The notes below the pieces were generated by a model. That model was not told the DNA's origin and searched no databases. It was given only the letters and a program-made list of their open reading frames with translations. The position numbers and the translations under genes were made by a program. From positions 3,844,001 through 3,908,000 of the forward strand of contig NC_015717.1 of the NCBI RefSeq assembly GCF_000253295.1: a DNA stretch of 64,000 nucleotides, given 5' to 3'. The DNA comes from Hyphomicrobium sp. MC1 (GTDB lineage Bacteria > Pseudomonadota > Alphaproteobacteria > Rhizobiales > Hyphomicrobiaceae). This document shows, in pieces, positions 48,145 to 57,024 of the stretch (its first letter is position 1; every line of letters begins with the position of its first letter).

Positions 48145-49950
48145 ATGAATCCCAGCCGACACGCTGCTCTCGCCGCTGCGTCGCTCCTAACGGCACTGAC
48201 GGTCACGCCCGCAGTCGTCATGGCGGACGATCAGCGGCCGCCTAACAAAGAAGATAAAATCAAGAGGCACGAAAAGGAAGGCAACGGCGGCCAAAATCAA
48301 TGGCAGCAGGGCAAGCCGCAGGGGCAACCTGGAAAGCCTCAGGGGCAACCGAAGAATTTCGGCCAGCAAGGCGGGCGTCCGGAGAAGCACGGCAACCCGG
48401 CGTTCGGCCAGCAGCAGAAACAGCCAAATGTGCAGCAGAAGAACTTCGGAAATGGCGGCGCTGGAGGAAATCCAAATGCGTTCGTCAAGCCGAAGCCGCC
48501 ACAGCCATCGGTCGTGAATAAGGCGGTGGTACCGCAGCAGCAGCCACAACAGCGCCCCAAGCATCAGAACGCGGGCCAGCAGAACTTCAACAACCAGTTC
48601 GGCGGCCCAAACAAGGCACCGAACAATGCGCCGCCGCTGAAGCCGCAGAACGAGCAAGGCTGGAAGCGCGTCACGCCGGGCACGCAGCCCGCCCCCGTCG
48701 TCAATCCAGGCCAGCCGAACAAGCCGCAGAACCAGCAGGGCTGGAAGCGCGTCACTCCGGGCACGCAGCCCGCGCCTGTCGTCAATCCGGGACAGCCAAA
48801 CAGGGCGGTCACGCCGAATTTCGCCGCCCCGAACAAACCTCCGCAGACGGCTGCGGAAGCCAAGCGGCGCTTCGAGGCCATGCGTGGCCAACGCAAAGAG
48901 GTTAAATTCGACGGAGGCAAGGGCGTCGTTATCGAAGAGCCCGGCAAGCGTCGCATCTATCGCGAGAACAATCGCGTCTTCATTCAACACGACGATACCG
49001 AGCGGCTGCGGCGTGTCGCGCCGAACGCCCGCTTCGAACGCGGAAAAGGCGGTACGAACGTCGCCGTGATCGACCGCCCAGGCGGTTATAAGATCTATTC
49101 GGAGACGGATGCCAACGGCCAGCTCATTCGCCGGTATCGCCGTGGGCCCGACGGGCGCGACTTCATCATCATCGACAATCGCCGCCGCCGTCATGACAAC
49201 TTCGGCAGAAATCTCGCGGCCGGAATCGGCATCGGTGTCGGCGTCGTTGCTGGTGCCGCCATCCTGAATTCGATGCTCGACGTGCCGCCGCCGCGTGTCA
49301 CCATTCCGCGCGACGAGTACATCGTCGATTACGAACGTGCGAGCGACGAAGACGTTTACGAGGCACTGAGCGCACCGCCGGTCGAAGATTTCCGCGGGGG
49401 ATATACCCTCGATGAAATCCGGGCGACGGCTGCGCTTCGCGACCGCATGCGCCGCGTGGACCTCGACGACATCACGTTCGATTTCGGCTCGTGGGAGGTC
49501 AATCCGAGCGAGTACGGTAAGCTCGACCGGATCGCGCGCGCCATGCTCCGGATCATCCATCGGCACCCCGATGAGGTGTTCATGATCGAAGGCTATACGG
49601 ATGCTGTCGGCTCACCGGAGGACAACCTTTCGCTCTCCGACCGGCGCGCGGAATCCGTTGCGGAAGTGCTGACGCAGCAGTTCCAGATCCCCTTTGAGAA
49701 CCTGACGACGCAAGGCTATGGCGAAGAGTACCTGAAGGTTCCGACCCAGGCGCCGGAACGGCTCAACCGCCGCGTCGCCGTTCGCCGGATCACGCCGCTC
49801 CTGGCTCGCGGTAATGCCGGCGCGCCTCCTCCGCCGCCGCAGGGCGCTGGCCAATATGACGACGGCCCTGGCGGTCCTGGTGATGGCGGACCGGACGATG
49901 GCGGTCCCGATGACCAGGGTTACGATGGCCCGCCGCCAGGACGTAACTAA
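48145..49950 (+). CDS. OmpA-family protein with Pro/Gln-rich repeat region
   Basis: A 601-residue envelope protein. The signal peptide ends at VVMADDQ. Residues 30-240 are low-complexity Pro/Gln/Asn/Lys-rich, with a 27-residue tandem repeat (QGWKRVTPGTQPAPVVNPGQ twice). A basic middle part is followed by a Gly-rich hydrophobic helix (GRNLAAGIGIGVGVVAGAAIL). The C-terminal OmpA peptidoglycan-binding domain is clear (MIEGYTDAVGSPEDNLSLSDRRAESVAEVL). GAGGA precedes the ATG. It probably anchors a flexible cell-wall-spanning region. Confidence 0.87.
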   Translation: MNPSRHAALAAASLLTALTVTPAVVMADDQRPPNKEDKIKRHEKEGNGGQNQWQQGKPQGQPGKPQGQPKNFGQQGGRPEKHGNPAFGQQQKQPNVQQKNFGNGGAGGNPNAFVKPKPPQPSVVNKAVVPQQQPQQRPKHQNAGQQNFNNQFGGPNKAPNNAPPLKPQNEQGWKRVTPGTQPAPVVNPGQPNKPQNQQGWKRVTPGTQPAPVVNPGQPNRAVTPNFAAPNKPPQTAAEAKRRFEAMRGQRKEVKFDGGKGVVIEEPGKRRIYRENNRVFIQHDDTERLRRVAPNARFERGKGGTNVAVIDRPGGYKIYSETDANGQLIRRYRRGPDGRDFIIIDNRRRRHDNFGRNLAAGIGIGVGVVAGAAILNSMLDVPPPRVTIPRDEYIVDYERASDEDVYEALSAPPVEDFRGGYTLDEIRATAALRDRMRRVDLDDITFDFGSWEVNPSEYGKLDRIARAMLRIIHRHPDEVFMIEGYTDAVGSPEDNLSLSDRRAESVAEVLTQQFQIPFENLTTQGYGEEYLKVPTQAPERLNRRVAVRRITPLLARGNAGAPPPPPQGAGQYDDGPGGPGDGGPDDGGPDDQGYDGPPPGRN

Positions 49951-49971
49951 AGGTTCTCGACGATAATTGCT

Positions 49972-50013
49972 CCCGCCGCCTCGATAGTAATCGAAGCGGC
50001 GGGATTTTCTTTT
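49972..50013. terminator. bidirectional terminator
   Basis: The 13-base arms CCCGCCGCCTCGA and TCGAAGCGGCGGG pair almost perfectly and are followed by ATTTTCTTTT. It lies between the convergent OmpA-like and thermonuclease-like genes. Confidence 0.85.
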
Positions 50014-50026
50014 GGGCGCGCCGTTG

Positions 50027-50746
50027 CTAATTCGCCGAGGCTGGCCGCCATCCCGCTTCGATGGCTTCCTGCTCGGAGCAGAACCAACGCTTGCCTTTTC
50101 CGGGTTCCATCTTGACCCGGTCGTACCAAGGATCCCACGGCATATGAAAGATCCGGCCGCGGGATGAGACGTTGCCCTTGATCGCGCAGCCTTTGGGCGC
50201 GCTCGTTTCGGCGACCTTCCATTCGTTGTGGCGGAAATCCCAAGGTGCTTCCGCGGCACCTTGCCAAACGCCGACCCTGGCGCTCCGCGCCTCCGTTTCG
50301 ACGGCGACGTATCTTTTCGAGTAGCGGACGAACGCCCAGGCAAGTCCGACGCGGACCATGGCCTCATCGATATCGACGCCGTCCGCAAAGCAGGTCGCGA
50401 GCACGCGCCGATAACGATCGGTGCCTTTGCGTTCGCACATCAATTCCCGATGTTCGGCGAGCTTGCGCAGCATCGCGGCGGCGGCAACGCCGCAGTTCCA
50501 CGTCTCACCCGATGCTGTTTGGCACGTCTGCGCAATTTCAGGCGCGTCGATGCCTTCAAGACGGATGCGGGTCGCGCCAACATCGAGCGTGTCACCATCG
50601 ACGACGTGGCCGATACCCGAGATGATCGCAGGCTGGCCGTCGTCGCCGGGCAATGCATGCACGACGAGCGGGAAAAGTGCGATAACGAGCGTCGCAACGC
50701 CAACGCTCGTACGCGAAGGGGGCCGGATAGGCGGGTTGATGAACAT
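50027..50746 (-). CDS. thermonuclease (SNase)-family exported protein
   Basis: A 239-residue protein with an N-terminal hydrophobic signal (VATLVIALFPLVVHALPG) and a staphylococcal-nuclease-like domain (GHVVDGDTLDVGATRIRLEGIDAPEIAQTC, then YRRVLATCFADGVDIDEAMVRVGLAWAF). The Asp, Arg and Glu of the active site appear present. The C-terminal 60 residues are an extra region with CAIKGNVSSRGRIFHMPWDPWY, found in several alphaproteobacterial homologues. The likely role is extracellular or periplasmic nucleic-acid hydrolysis. Confidence 0.85.
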   Translation of the reverse strand: MFINPPIRPPSRTSVGVATLVIALFPLVVHALPGDDGQPAIISGIGHVVDGDTLDVGATRIRLEGIDAPEIAQTCQTASGETWNCGVAAAAMLRKLAEHRELMCERKGTDRYRRVLATCFADGVDIDEAMVRVGLAWAFVRYSKRYVAVETEARSARVGVWQGAAEAPWDFRHNEWKVAETSAPKGCAIKGNVSSRGRIFHMPWDPWYDRVKMEPGKGKRWFCSEQEAIEAGWRPASAN

Positions 50747-51048
50747 ATAGCGAACATCGCGCTCGCCGGTGTCGCAACATGGGCGTCGTGGTGGTGATTT
50801 CTTGCTGTTTCATGAGTCGATACAACCGCGCGAGAATGCTCGTGCGACGGGAGCGTTTCCGCCTCGGCCGTTGGACTTTGCAGCTTGTCGATGGAATGAA
50901 GGTCGCGACTTCGACATCGCGGTGGGGAATCGCGCACAATGACGGCAGACCCTGCGCCGCAGCCAGCGGCCCGCCAGTGACATAATTCGCCGCGATATTT
51001 CGCGTGCTTTGCGCGCGGCGCCCGACGCCGACGACAACGAGGACCTGA
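50747..51048. other. divergent promoter region without supported gene
   Basis: About 300 bases between the thermonuclease-like and AsmA-like genes; no recognisable motif seen. Confidence 0.5.
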
Positions 51049-53385
51049 ATGACTTCCCAATACCCGCAGCCGCCCGCTCCGCCACCGCTGCCGCCGTTTG
51101 CGGCTCAGCGGCCGGCTTTCGAGCGCGCGCCCCTTGGTTCGGGGCCGCGCCGCGGACCACCGCCGCCGGGGAGCCCGCGCAAGCCGCCGCCACGCCGGCG
51201 CAGCGGCTTGCTCGTGGGCGTCGTCTATTTCCTTCTCGTCGTCCTGTTCGTCGGCGGAGCTGGCGTCGGCTATCTCGTGCTCAATCCGCCGAGCGACTTC
51301 ATCCGACAGAAAATCACCGAGCAGGTAAAAGCCCGAACAGGACGCGACCTCGTGATCGCCGGACCGGCGACATTTGCGTTCTTCCCCGAGCTCGGCGTGT
51401 CGTTGCATGACGTGTCGTTGTCGGCGCCTGCGGGAATGGACGGCACGCTGCTTCATGCCGAAGCGCTTCAGGTGAGCGTTGAGCCAATATCGCTTCTGCA
51501 GCAGCGGCCGAAAATCAATGCCGTAACGCTTCGCCAGCCGGTGTTCGACTTCCACGTCGACAAAAATGGACGGAACAACTGGAAATTCGCGACCAATCGC
51601 GCGGCAACGCAGGTCGCCGAGTTGCAGAGGGCCGGCACACTGCGCGACGCAAGTGCTTTCGATGTCGCCGCCGCTGAGGTCGATGGCAATTCGGTTGCCA
51701 TTCCGTCCGTCTCGAATGTGCAGCTCGATAACGTCCGCATCGAGGATGGAACGATCCGCTTCAGCGACGACCGGACCGGCCGCAAATCCCAGGTGTCAGG
51801 CATCAACGTGAAGCTCGGCTTGCCGTCGCTGGAAAGTCCGCTTGTTGCAAACGGCAATCTCGTCTGGCGCGACCAGCGTCTCGATTTCGACGGCAAAATC
51901 GAAAACGTGCGCGGCTTGCTGATGAACGCGCCCGCACATCTCACATTCTCGACCAAGAACGGGCTGATCAATGCCTCCTATAGCGGCGACCTGACCGTTC
52001 AGGATGGCGCGATTCTCGACGGCCAAGTTTCGGCCAAGGCGGATTCCGCTCGCCAGCTTGCCGAATGGTTCGGCTCCCGACTGCCCCCCGTCACCGGCTT
52101 CGGGCCGCTGTCAATCGAAGGCAAGCTGCAGACGGCCGACAACGTCACTGAGTTTTCGAACGCGACATTCGCGCTGGATGGCGAAACGGCGAAAGGCACG
52201 ATCAAGGTAACGACGGGCGGTGTGAGGCCGTTCGTTGAGGCGAACCTTGCGATTTCCGCGCTCGATCTCAACAAGTATCTAACGAACGCCGTCGTCGGCA
52301 CGCTGGTAACTGAAAGTGCGAATGCTCCGGCCGATCCGGCACCGGCGGCCGCGCCTGCCGCTGGCCCCGACGAGATTCAGAAGCTTTTGCAGAAGCAAGG
52401 CACCAAGGTTTACGGCGTCGAACAACGCGCGGGCTGGTCAAGCGAGCGACTGAACCTAACGCTCCTTGGACTCGCCGATGGCAAGGCGCAGCTCGCTATC
52501 GGCAGGCTGCATTTCAAGAACGTGTCGATCGGCCAATCGTCCGTCGATGTCACCGTCAACAATCGGGCGATGCAGGCGTCGTTCAACGACGTTGCGCTCT
52601 ACGAAGGCCATGGTCGCGGCGTGCTGACGCTCGATGGCTCAGCCGACACTGCTAACATTGGCGCCAATTTCAATTTCGACAGCGTCTCGGCTCTGCCGTT
52701 CCTGAAGGATGCTGCCAACTTCGGCTGGGTGTCCGGGAACGCCAACGTCAAGCTGCAGCTCGCGGCAAACGGCGCCAGTCAGCTGCAATTGATCGAGAGC
52801 CTGAACGGCAACGCCGGGTTCCAGTTCTCGAACGGCGCCATCGTCGGCTTCAATCTGCCCGGCGCCCTGCGCGGGCTGTCGCAGGGCAACTTCGGGGCTC
52901 TCAGAACGTCACCGACGGAGAAAACGGATTTCAGTGCGCTGGCCGCGACGTTTACGGTTACGAATGGCGTCGCGCAGAACCAGGATCTGCAGCTTGTCAG
53001 TCCGCTTTTGCGGGCGACCGGCAGCGGCGTCATCCACATGCCGCAACGGACCGTCGACTATACCGTGAAGCCGAAGCTCATCGCCTCACTCGAAGGCCAA
53101 GGCGGCAATGCACAGGCATCCGGCATTGAGGTTCCGGTAAGGATTACCGGGTCCTGGGATCATCCGAGCTATCATCCCGATCTAAACGGGGTGCTCGCTG
53201 ACCCGAACAAGACAATGGATGCCATCAAGAACATCGGCAAAAAACTCAAAGGGAAGAATTCAGACGAAATCGTCGATTCTCTTTTCGGCAAGAAGGGTGA
53301 CGAGGATCCGCAGACCGAAAAGACGAAGAAAAAAGCCAAGAAGCTGCTGAACCAATTATTTGGCAAGGCAGACGATCAAAATTAG
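51049..53385 (+). CDS. AsmA-family envelope protein
   Basis: A 778-residue protein with a Pro-rich cytoplasmic N-terminus (residues 1-55) and a single membrane helix (SGLLVGVVYFLLVVLFVGGAGVGYLVL). A long periplasmic beta-rich AsmA region follows (SDFIRQKITEQVKARTGRDLVIAGPATFAFFPELGVSLHDVSL, then GEGRGVLTLDG-like repeats). AsmA-like proteins are proposed to bridge the membranes in lipid transport or outer-membrane homeostasis. The C-terminus is lysine-rich (KTKKKAKKLLNQLFG). GAGGA precedes the ATG. Confidence 0.88.
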   Translation: MTSQYPQPPAPPPLPPFAAQRPAFERAPLGSGPRRGPPPPGSPRKPPPRRRSGLLVGVVYFLLVVLFVGGAGVGYLVLNPPSDFIRQKITEQVKARTGRDLVIAGPATFAFFPELGVSLHDVSLSAPAGMDGTLLHAEALQVSVEPISLLQQRPKINAVTLRQPVFDFHVDKNGRNNWKFATNRAATQVAELQRAGTLRDASAFDVAAAEVDGNSVAIPSVSNVQLDNVRIEDGTIRFSDDRTGRKSQVSGINVKLGLPSLESPLVANGNLVWRDQRLDFDGKIENVRGLLMNAPAHLTFSTKNGLINASYSGDLTVQDGAILDGQVSAKADSARQLAEWFGSRLPPVTGFGPLSIEGKLQTADNVTEFSNATFALDGETAKGTIKVTTGGVRPFVEANLAISALDLNKYLTNAVVGTLVTESANAPADPAPAAAPAAGPDEIQKLLQKQGTKVYGVEQRAGWSSERLNLTLLGLADGKAQLAIGRLHFKNVSIGQSSVDVTVNNRAMQASFNDVALYEGHGRGVLTLDGSADTANIGANFNFDSVSALPFLKDAANFGWVSGNANVKLQLAANGASQLQLIESLNGNAGFQFSNGAIVGFNLPGALRGLSQGNFGALRTSPTEKTDFSALAATFTVTNGVAQNQDLQLVSPLLRATGSGVIHMPQRTVDYTVKPKLIASLEGQGGNAQASGIEVPVRITGSWDHPSYHPDLNGVLADPNKTMDAIKNIGKKLKGKNSDEIVDSLFGKKGDEDPQTEKTKKKAKKLLNQLFGKADDQN

Positions 53386-53645
53386 CAAAAATTTCACGGC
53401 TGAGTTTCGCTTCGATGACGGCAAAAGCGACCGAGCGAGGCGTCACAAAACCGGTTGTTAAGCCGCTGGCGCACCACGGCTAAAAAAAATTGGCGCAGGG
53501 CACAAAAAGCTCTTGCGTAGGGGGGGCGTTGGCCTCATATGCACGCTCTCTCGTCTGTCCACCTGCCAACATGGTCGAGGTTTCCCAGAACCAATGAGGT
53601 AAGGAGCGGGCGGGTCAAACCTATCTGCTGGTTGGGGAGGGTCAC
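53386..53645. other. long leader/intergenic region before SpeH-like gene
   Basis: 260 bases with several A and G runs (AAAAAAAA near 53483, GGGGGGG near 53520) and a weak stem-loop near 53492-53518. No known riboswitch consensus was recognised. It ends with the strong ribosome site GGGAGGG. Confidence 0.45.
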
Positions 53646-54188
53646 ATGGCCTTTAATGACACCCTCTTCCAATTGGGGATGGACTTGACTCGTTCAAGCA
53701 CCGCCCAAGAGGAAGATCACGCGCGCGCTGAGTTCAACGCGGAAGTCGAGGACTCGATTGTGAGTCCGATTGCTGAGCAAAGCGTACCTAGTGCAGGGAC
53801 TACGATCTTTATCGATCTCCATGGCGCCATGCGCCTCGGCGACGTCAAGTCCGCCGAGCGTGCGATGAAGCGTGCCGTCGAGAACTTGGGCCTCAAGCTC
53901 AAGAGCCTCCACCTTGACCGCGCCGCTGGCGGCGACGTGTCGGGTGTCGCGGTCTTGAGTTCCGGGCACCTGTCCTTGCAGGCTTGCTCGCGGACCGGCT
54001 TTGCCGCTGTCGACGCGCGCGGATGCGATGGGCTGACGCCGTCAAAGGCGCTGCTCGCACTCGCGGGCGCTTTCGGAGCGCGCGAGGCTGTCATCCAGCG
54101 CAAGCGCACGGCTTCGGTCGTTGAAATGCCGACCGTACGTGCCGTACGGCCCGCGCAGCGCCAGAAGGCCCAGGCGAAGGCGGCTTAA
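53646..54188 (+). CDS. S-adenosylmethionine decarboxylase-like protein, probable pseudoenzyme
   Basis: A 180-residue protein whose residues 50-155 align with prokaryotic AdoMet decarboxylase SpeH (DVSGVAVLSSGHLSLQACSRTGFAAVDARGCDG against the family [31 protein letters not shown]). The serine that becomes the pyruvoyl cofactor is Gly 107, and the catalytic His after it is Gln 112; the Cys (127) is kept. Self-cleavage and decarboxylation are therefore not expected. There is also a 50-residue N-terminal extension and a basic C-terminal tail. No other polyamine-synthesis gene is adjacent. A regulatory or structural role is possible. Confidence 0.75.
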   Translation: MAFNDTLFQLGMDLTRSSTAQEEDHARAEFNAEVEDSIVSPIAEQSVPSAGTTIFIDLHGAMRLGDVKSAERAMKRAVENLGLKLKSLHLDRAAGGDVSGVAVLSSGHLSLQACSRTGFAAVDARGCDGLTPSKALLALAGAFGAREAVIQRKRTASVVEMPTVRAVRPAQRQKAQAKAA

Positions 54189-54229
54189 GAAGAGAGTTTT
54201 GTCTTGGCACCGAGCGACTGCTTTTTGTT

Positions 54230-54268
54230 GCGCTTGGCAGCTCCCTACGGGAGCCGGCCGCCAAGCGC
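54230..54268. other. branched inverted repeat
   Basis: The outer arms GCGCTTGGC/GCCAAGCGC enclose an inner hairpin GCTCCC-TAC-GGGAGC. There is no T run, so it is not a simple terminator; it could stabilise the 3' end of the transcript or mark a small RNA. Confidence 0.45.
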
Positions 54269-54326
54269 GAAGCGGACTGTCGGTGCAGCTGACTTCTCTG
54301 AACTGACTCCCTACCAGCAATAGGTT

Positions 54327-54359
54327 GCCGCGATCGGGTATGTCTCGATCGCGGCTTTT
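54327..54359 (+). terminator. rho-independent terminator
   Basis: The perfect 10-bp stem GCCGCGATCG/CGATCGCGGC is followed by TTTTG, downstream of the SpeH-like gene. Confidence 0.8.
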
Positions 54360-54515
54360 GGCGTACCCGGATGCTCCGCTACAATCCCAATTAAGATTAA
54401 GTATGCTCAAAATCCTGTCGTGTGCTTCGATAGCGAGATAGAAAACTCTTCGAAGCTGTCTGCAACTATATGTGAATTTGCCTTTTAGACCCGTTTGCGC
54501 AGAGGATTTGTTCAA

Positions 54516-55265
54516 ATGGAAATTTTATATTCGCCAAAGTTTTATGCCAATCAGCAGGCAGGTTCATTATCTTCCGCTGAGGTCGTCATTCCGATCGTGC
54601 TTAGTTTGTTCAAGGTGAACTCGGCGGTCGATATCGGATGTGGAGTCGGAGGGTGGCTAAAGACGTTGTCACAGCACGGCGTGAGCGACTACCAGGGGCT
54701 CGATGGCGATTATGTGAGCGCCGAGATGCTACAAATTCCGGCCGAGCATTTTACGCCCACCGATTTGTCACGCTCCTTTTCGCTTTCGCGCAAATATGAT
54801 TTGGCGATTTCTCTGGAAGTTGCTGAGCACCTACCTGAGAGCAGTGCTGACGAATTCGTTGAATCAATCGTAAATGCTGCGCCGGTCGTTTTGTTCTCGG
54901 CTGCAATACCGCTGCAAGGCGGACTCAATCATATCAATGAGCAATGGCAGAGCTATTGGGCGTCGAAGTTTGCTACGCACGGATACGTTGCGATTGATTG
55001 CATTCGCCCCGCTATCTTCCGAGATCCGCGTGTTGCAAGCTGGTATAGGCAAAATATACTAATTTTCTGCGAGCCGGCTAAAGTCCCATCTTCTCTATCG
55101 CCCGTGACATCGCCTTATCAGTTAGATCGCGTCGATCACGGCCTTCTCGCGTATTTTCAAGGCGGTTCGTCTCAACCAGGAAGCGGCAGGGAAGCCTTAC
55201 AGAGCATAAAGCAAGCTGTACCGGTGCTCATAAATGCGGCCCTTAAGAAAGTGCGATTGGCTTAG
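54516..55265 (+). CDS. class I SAM-dependent methyltransferase
   Basis: A 249-residue methyltransferase with motif I VDIGCGVGGWLKTL, the acidic GLDGDYV, and ISLEVAEHLPESSADEFV typical of small-molecule or glycan methyltransferases. GAGGA lies before the ATG at 54516. The gene and the 100 bases before it are clearly richer in A+T than their surroundings and use rarer codons (TTA, ATA, AGT), suggesting horizontal acquisition. The substrate is unknown; relatives are frequent in surface-polysaccharide loci. Confidence 0.82.
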   Translation: MEILYSPKFYANQQAGSLSSAEVVIPIVLSLFKVNSAVDIGCGVGGWLKTLSQHGVSDYQGLDGDYVSAEMLQIPAEHFTPTDLSRSFSLSRKYDLAISLEVAEHLPESSADEFVESIVNAAPVVLFSAAIPLQGGLNHINEQWQSYWASKFATHGYVAIDCIRPAIFRDPRVASWYRQNILIFCEPAKVPSSLSPVTSPYQLDRVDHGLLAYFQGGSSQPGSGREALQSIKQAVPVLINAALKKVRLA

Positions 55266-55286
55266 CGTACAACGGTTTGTTTCGGT

Positions 55287-56738
55287 CTAAGTCATATGCC
55301 CTTCGCGCTGGCGCGCGACTTCCTTGGCGGGCTCGGCGGCTTTCAGGGCCTCCGTCGGCAATAGAGATGCTCCTGCTCCGCGGGAGAGGCGTGAGAAGAA
55401 CAGAATCGATGACATCGACACCAAGCCAATCAGCAAAAAGACAGGCGGAAAATGTGCGGCGTCGATGGCGCTTCCACCACGCAAATACTGCATGGCCTGA
55501 AGTCCCATCGCGGCGATGGTGACACCCACTGAACCCGACAATTCCTGCAACGCAGCGGCGAAACTCGTGGCGCGGCTCAGGCGCTCGGGCGGCACGTCGG
55601 CGTACGCCAGCGTGTTGACGCTCGTAAACTGCAGCGAGCGCGACAGGCCACCGGCGAGAAACAGCCCGACGATCAACAGCGCGGGCGTGCTCGATACGAA
55701 CAGCGACGGCAGGGCGGCAAACAGGCTTGAGACCACTGCGTTCGCGATCAGCACGCGCTTGAAGCCGTAACGACGGATGATAGCCGCGGCCTGGGTCTTC
55801 ATGAACATAGCGCCGATGCCGGTCGCGAAGGTCATCAAGCCAGACTGGAACGCGGTCATACCAAAACCGGTCTGAAAGAGCAGCGGCAGCAGGAACGGTC
55901 CAGCGCCAAGCCCCGTCCGAAACAGGAAGCCACCGACCACGCCCGCGCGATACGTTGGGATCGCAAGCAAACGAAGGTCGATGATCGGCTGGGGGACGCG
56001 GAATGCGTGCCAGACGTAGAGCCCCAGCAGAACGGCACCTGAGAGCGTAATCAAAACCACCAGATCGCGATCGAGAAGGCCAAGCCCCATCAGGGTGACG
56101 CCCGTCAGGAACAGCGACAAACCGGGTCCGATCAGGAAGAAGCCGCGCATATCGAAGGTGCTGGGGGTGCTTTCGCGCGTGTCTGGGATCAGACGCGTGA
56201 CCAACACGATACCGACCAGTGCGACCGGAATGTTGATCCAGAAGATCCAGCGCCAGCTAAAGTAGGTCGTAAGGAAGCCGCCAAGCGGCGGACCGAGCAC
56301 GGGGCCGACGAGCGCCGGAACCGTGAGCCACGCAATCGCATTGATCATATCGGTCTTTGGAATTGTGCGGAGCACAATAAGCCTGCCGACCGGCGCCATC
56401 ATCGCGCCGCCGATGCCTTGCACAACGCGCGCGACAACGAGCGAACCGAGATCCGACGACAATCCACAGGCAATCGAGCCGACGGAGAACACCACCATAG
56501 CCGCGCGGAAGACGTTTTTCGCACCGAAGCGGTCTGCCATCCAGCCCGACGCCGGAATGAAAACCGCCAACGCCAGCAAATACGTGGTCACCGCGAGTTT
56601 AAGGTGAATGGGGTTGGAATGGAGATCCTTGGCGATCGCCGGCAGCGACGTGGCAAGCACGGTCGCGTCCAGGTTCTCCATGAAGAGACCTGTCGCAACG
56701 ACCAGAGGTATGAAATTGCGGCGAAAAAGTTCGGTCAT
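55287..56738 (-). CDS. MFS multidrug efflux transporter (DHA2/EmrB type)
   Basis: A 483-residue transporter with about fourteen hydrophobic helices. The N-terminal MENLDATVLATSLPAIAKDL motif of DHA2 drug:proton antiporters is clear, as are DRFGAKNVFRAA and the antiporter motif GPVLGPPLGGFL. It probably exports hydrophobic compounds. No membrane-fusion partner (EmrA) or regulator is adjacent. Confidence 0.88.
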   Translation of the reverse strand: MTELFRRNFIPLVVATGLFMENLDATVLATSLPAIAKDLHSNPIHLKLAVTTYLLALAVFIPASGWMADRFGAKNVFRAAMVVFSVGSIACGLSSDLGSLVVARVVQGIGGAMMAPVGRLIVLRTIPKTDMINAIAWLTVPALVGPVLGPPLGGFLTTYFSWRWIFWINIPVALVGIVLVTRLIPDTRESTPSTFDMRGFFLIGPGLSLFLTGVTLMGLGLLDRDLVVLITLSGAVLLGLYVWHAFRVPQPIIDLRLLAIPTYRAGVVGGFLFRTGLGAGPFLLPLLFQTGFGMTAFQSGLMTFATGIGAMFMKTQAAAIIRRYGFKRVLIANAVVSSLFAALPSLFVSSTPALLIVGLFLAGGLSRSLQFTSVNTLAYADVPPERLSRATSFAAALQELSGSVGVTIAAMGLQAMQYLRGGSAIDAAHFPPVFLLIGLVSMSSILFFSRLSRGAGASLLPTEALKAAEPAKEVARQREGHMT

Positions 56739-57024
56739 GATGGGTTGTCTAGCAAGCGTACAAACGATTAACGCTGTCGCAATCCGGCGCGCGACTTATG
56801 CAGATCTCGATTGCAAATTGGGTGCGGCATATACCACCGCTGACCCTCGGATAGGCTGCCATTACCCCGTTGAGTGGTGCGGACCTAACAGAGCTAAGCT
56901 ATGCGCGATCATCGGCCAGGCGCATAATCTGGTGTTCGGCATAAAACAAACAACAGCGCGGGTTTTGCGAGGGCCGGACGAAGCCCTCTTTGATCCAAGG
57001 CTGTGACTTGGGGAAACGCATCGC

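Noticed and set aside
48187..49566. 459-codon open frame on the minus strand opposite the OmpA-like gene
   Set aside because: It is an antisense shadow of a Pro/Gln-rich repeat gene; Leu/Arg-rich low-complexity translation, no start signal, no domain.
53386..53645. SAM or polyamine riboswitch before the SpeH-like gene
   Set aside because: I looked for SAM-II and speF-like patterns and found no matching core; only a weak stem-loop and homopolymer runs are visible.
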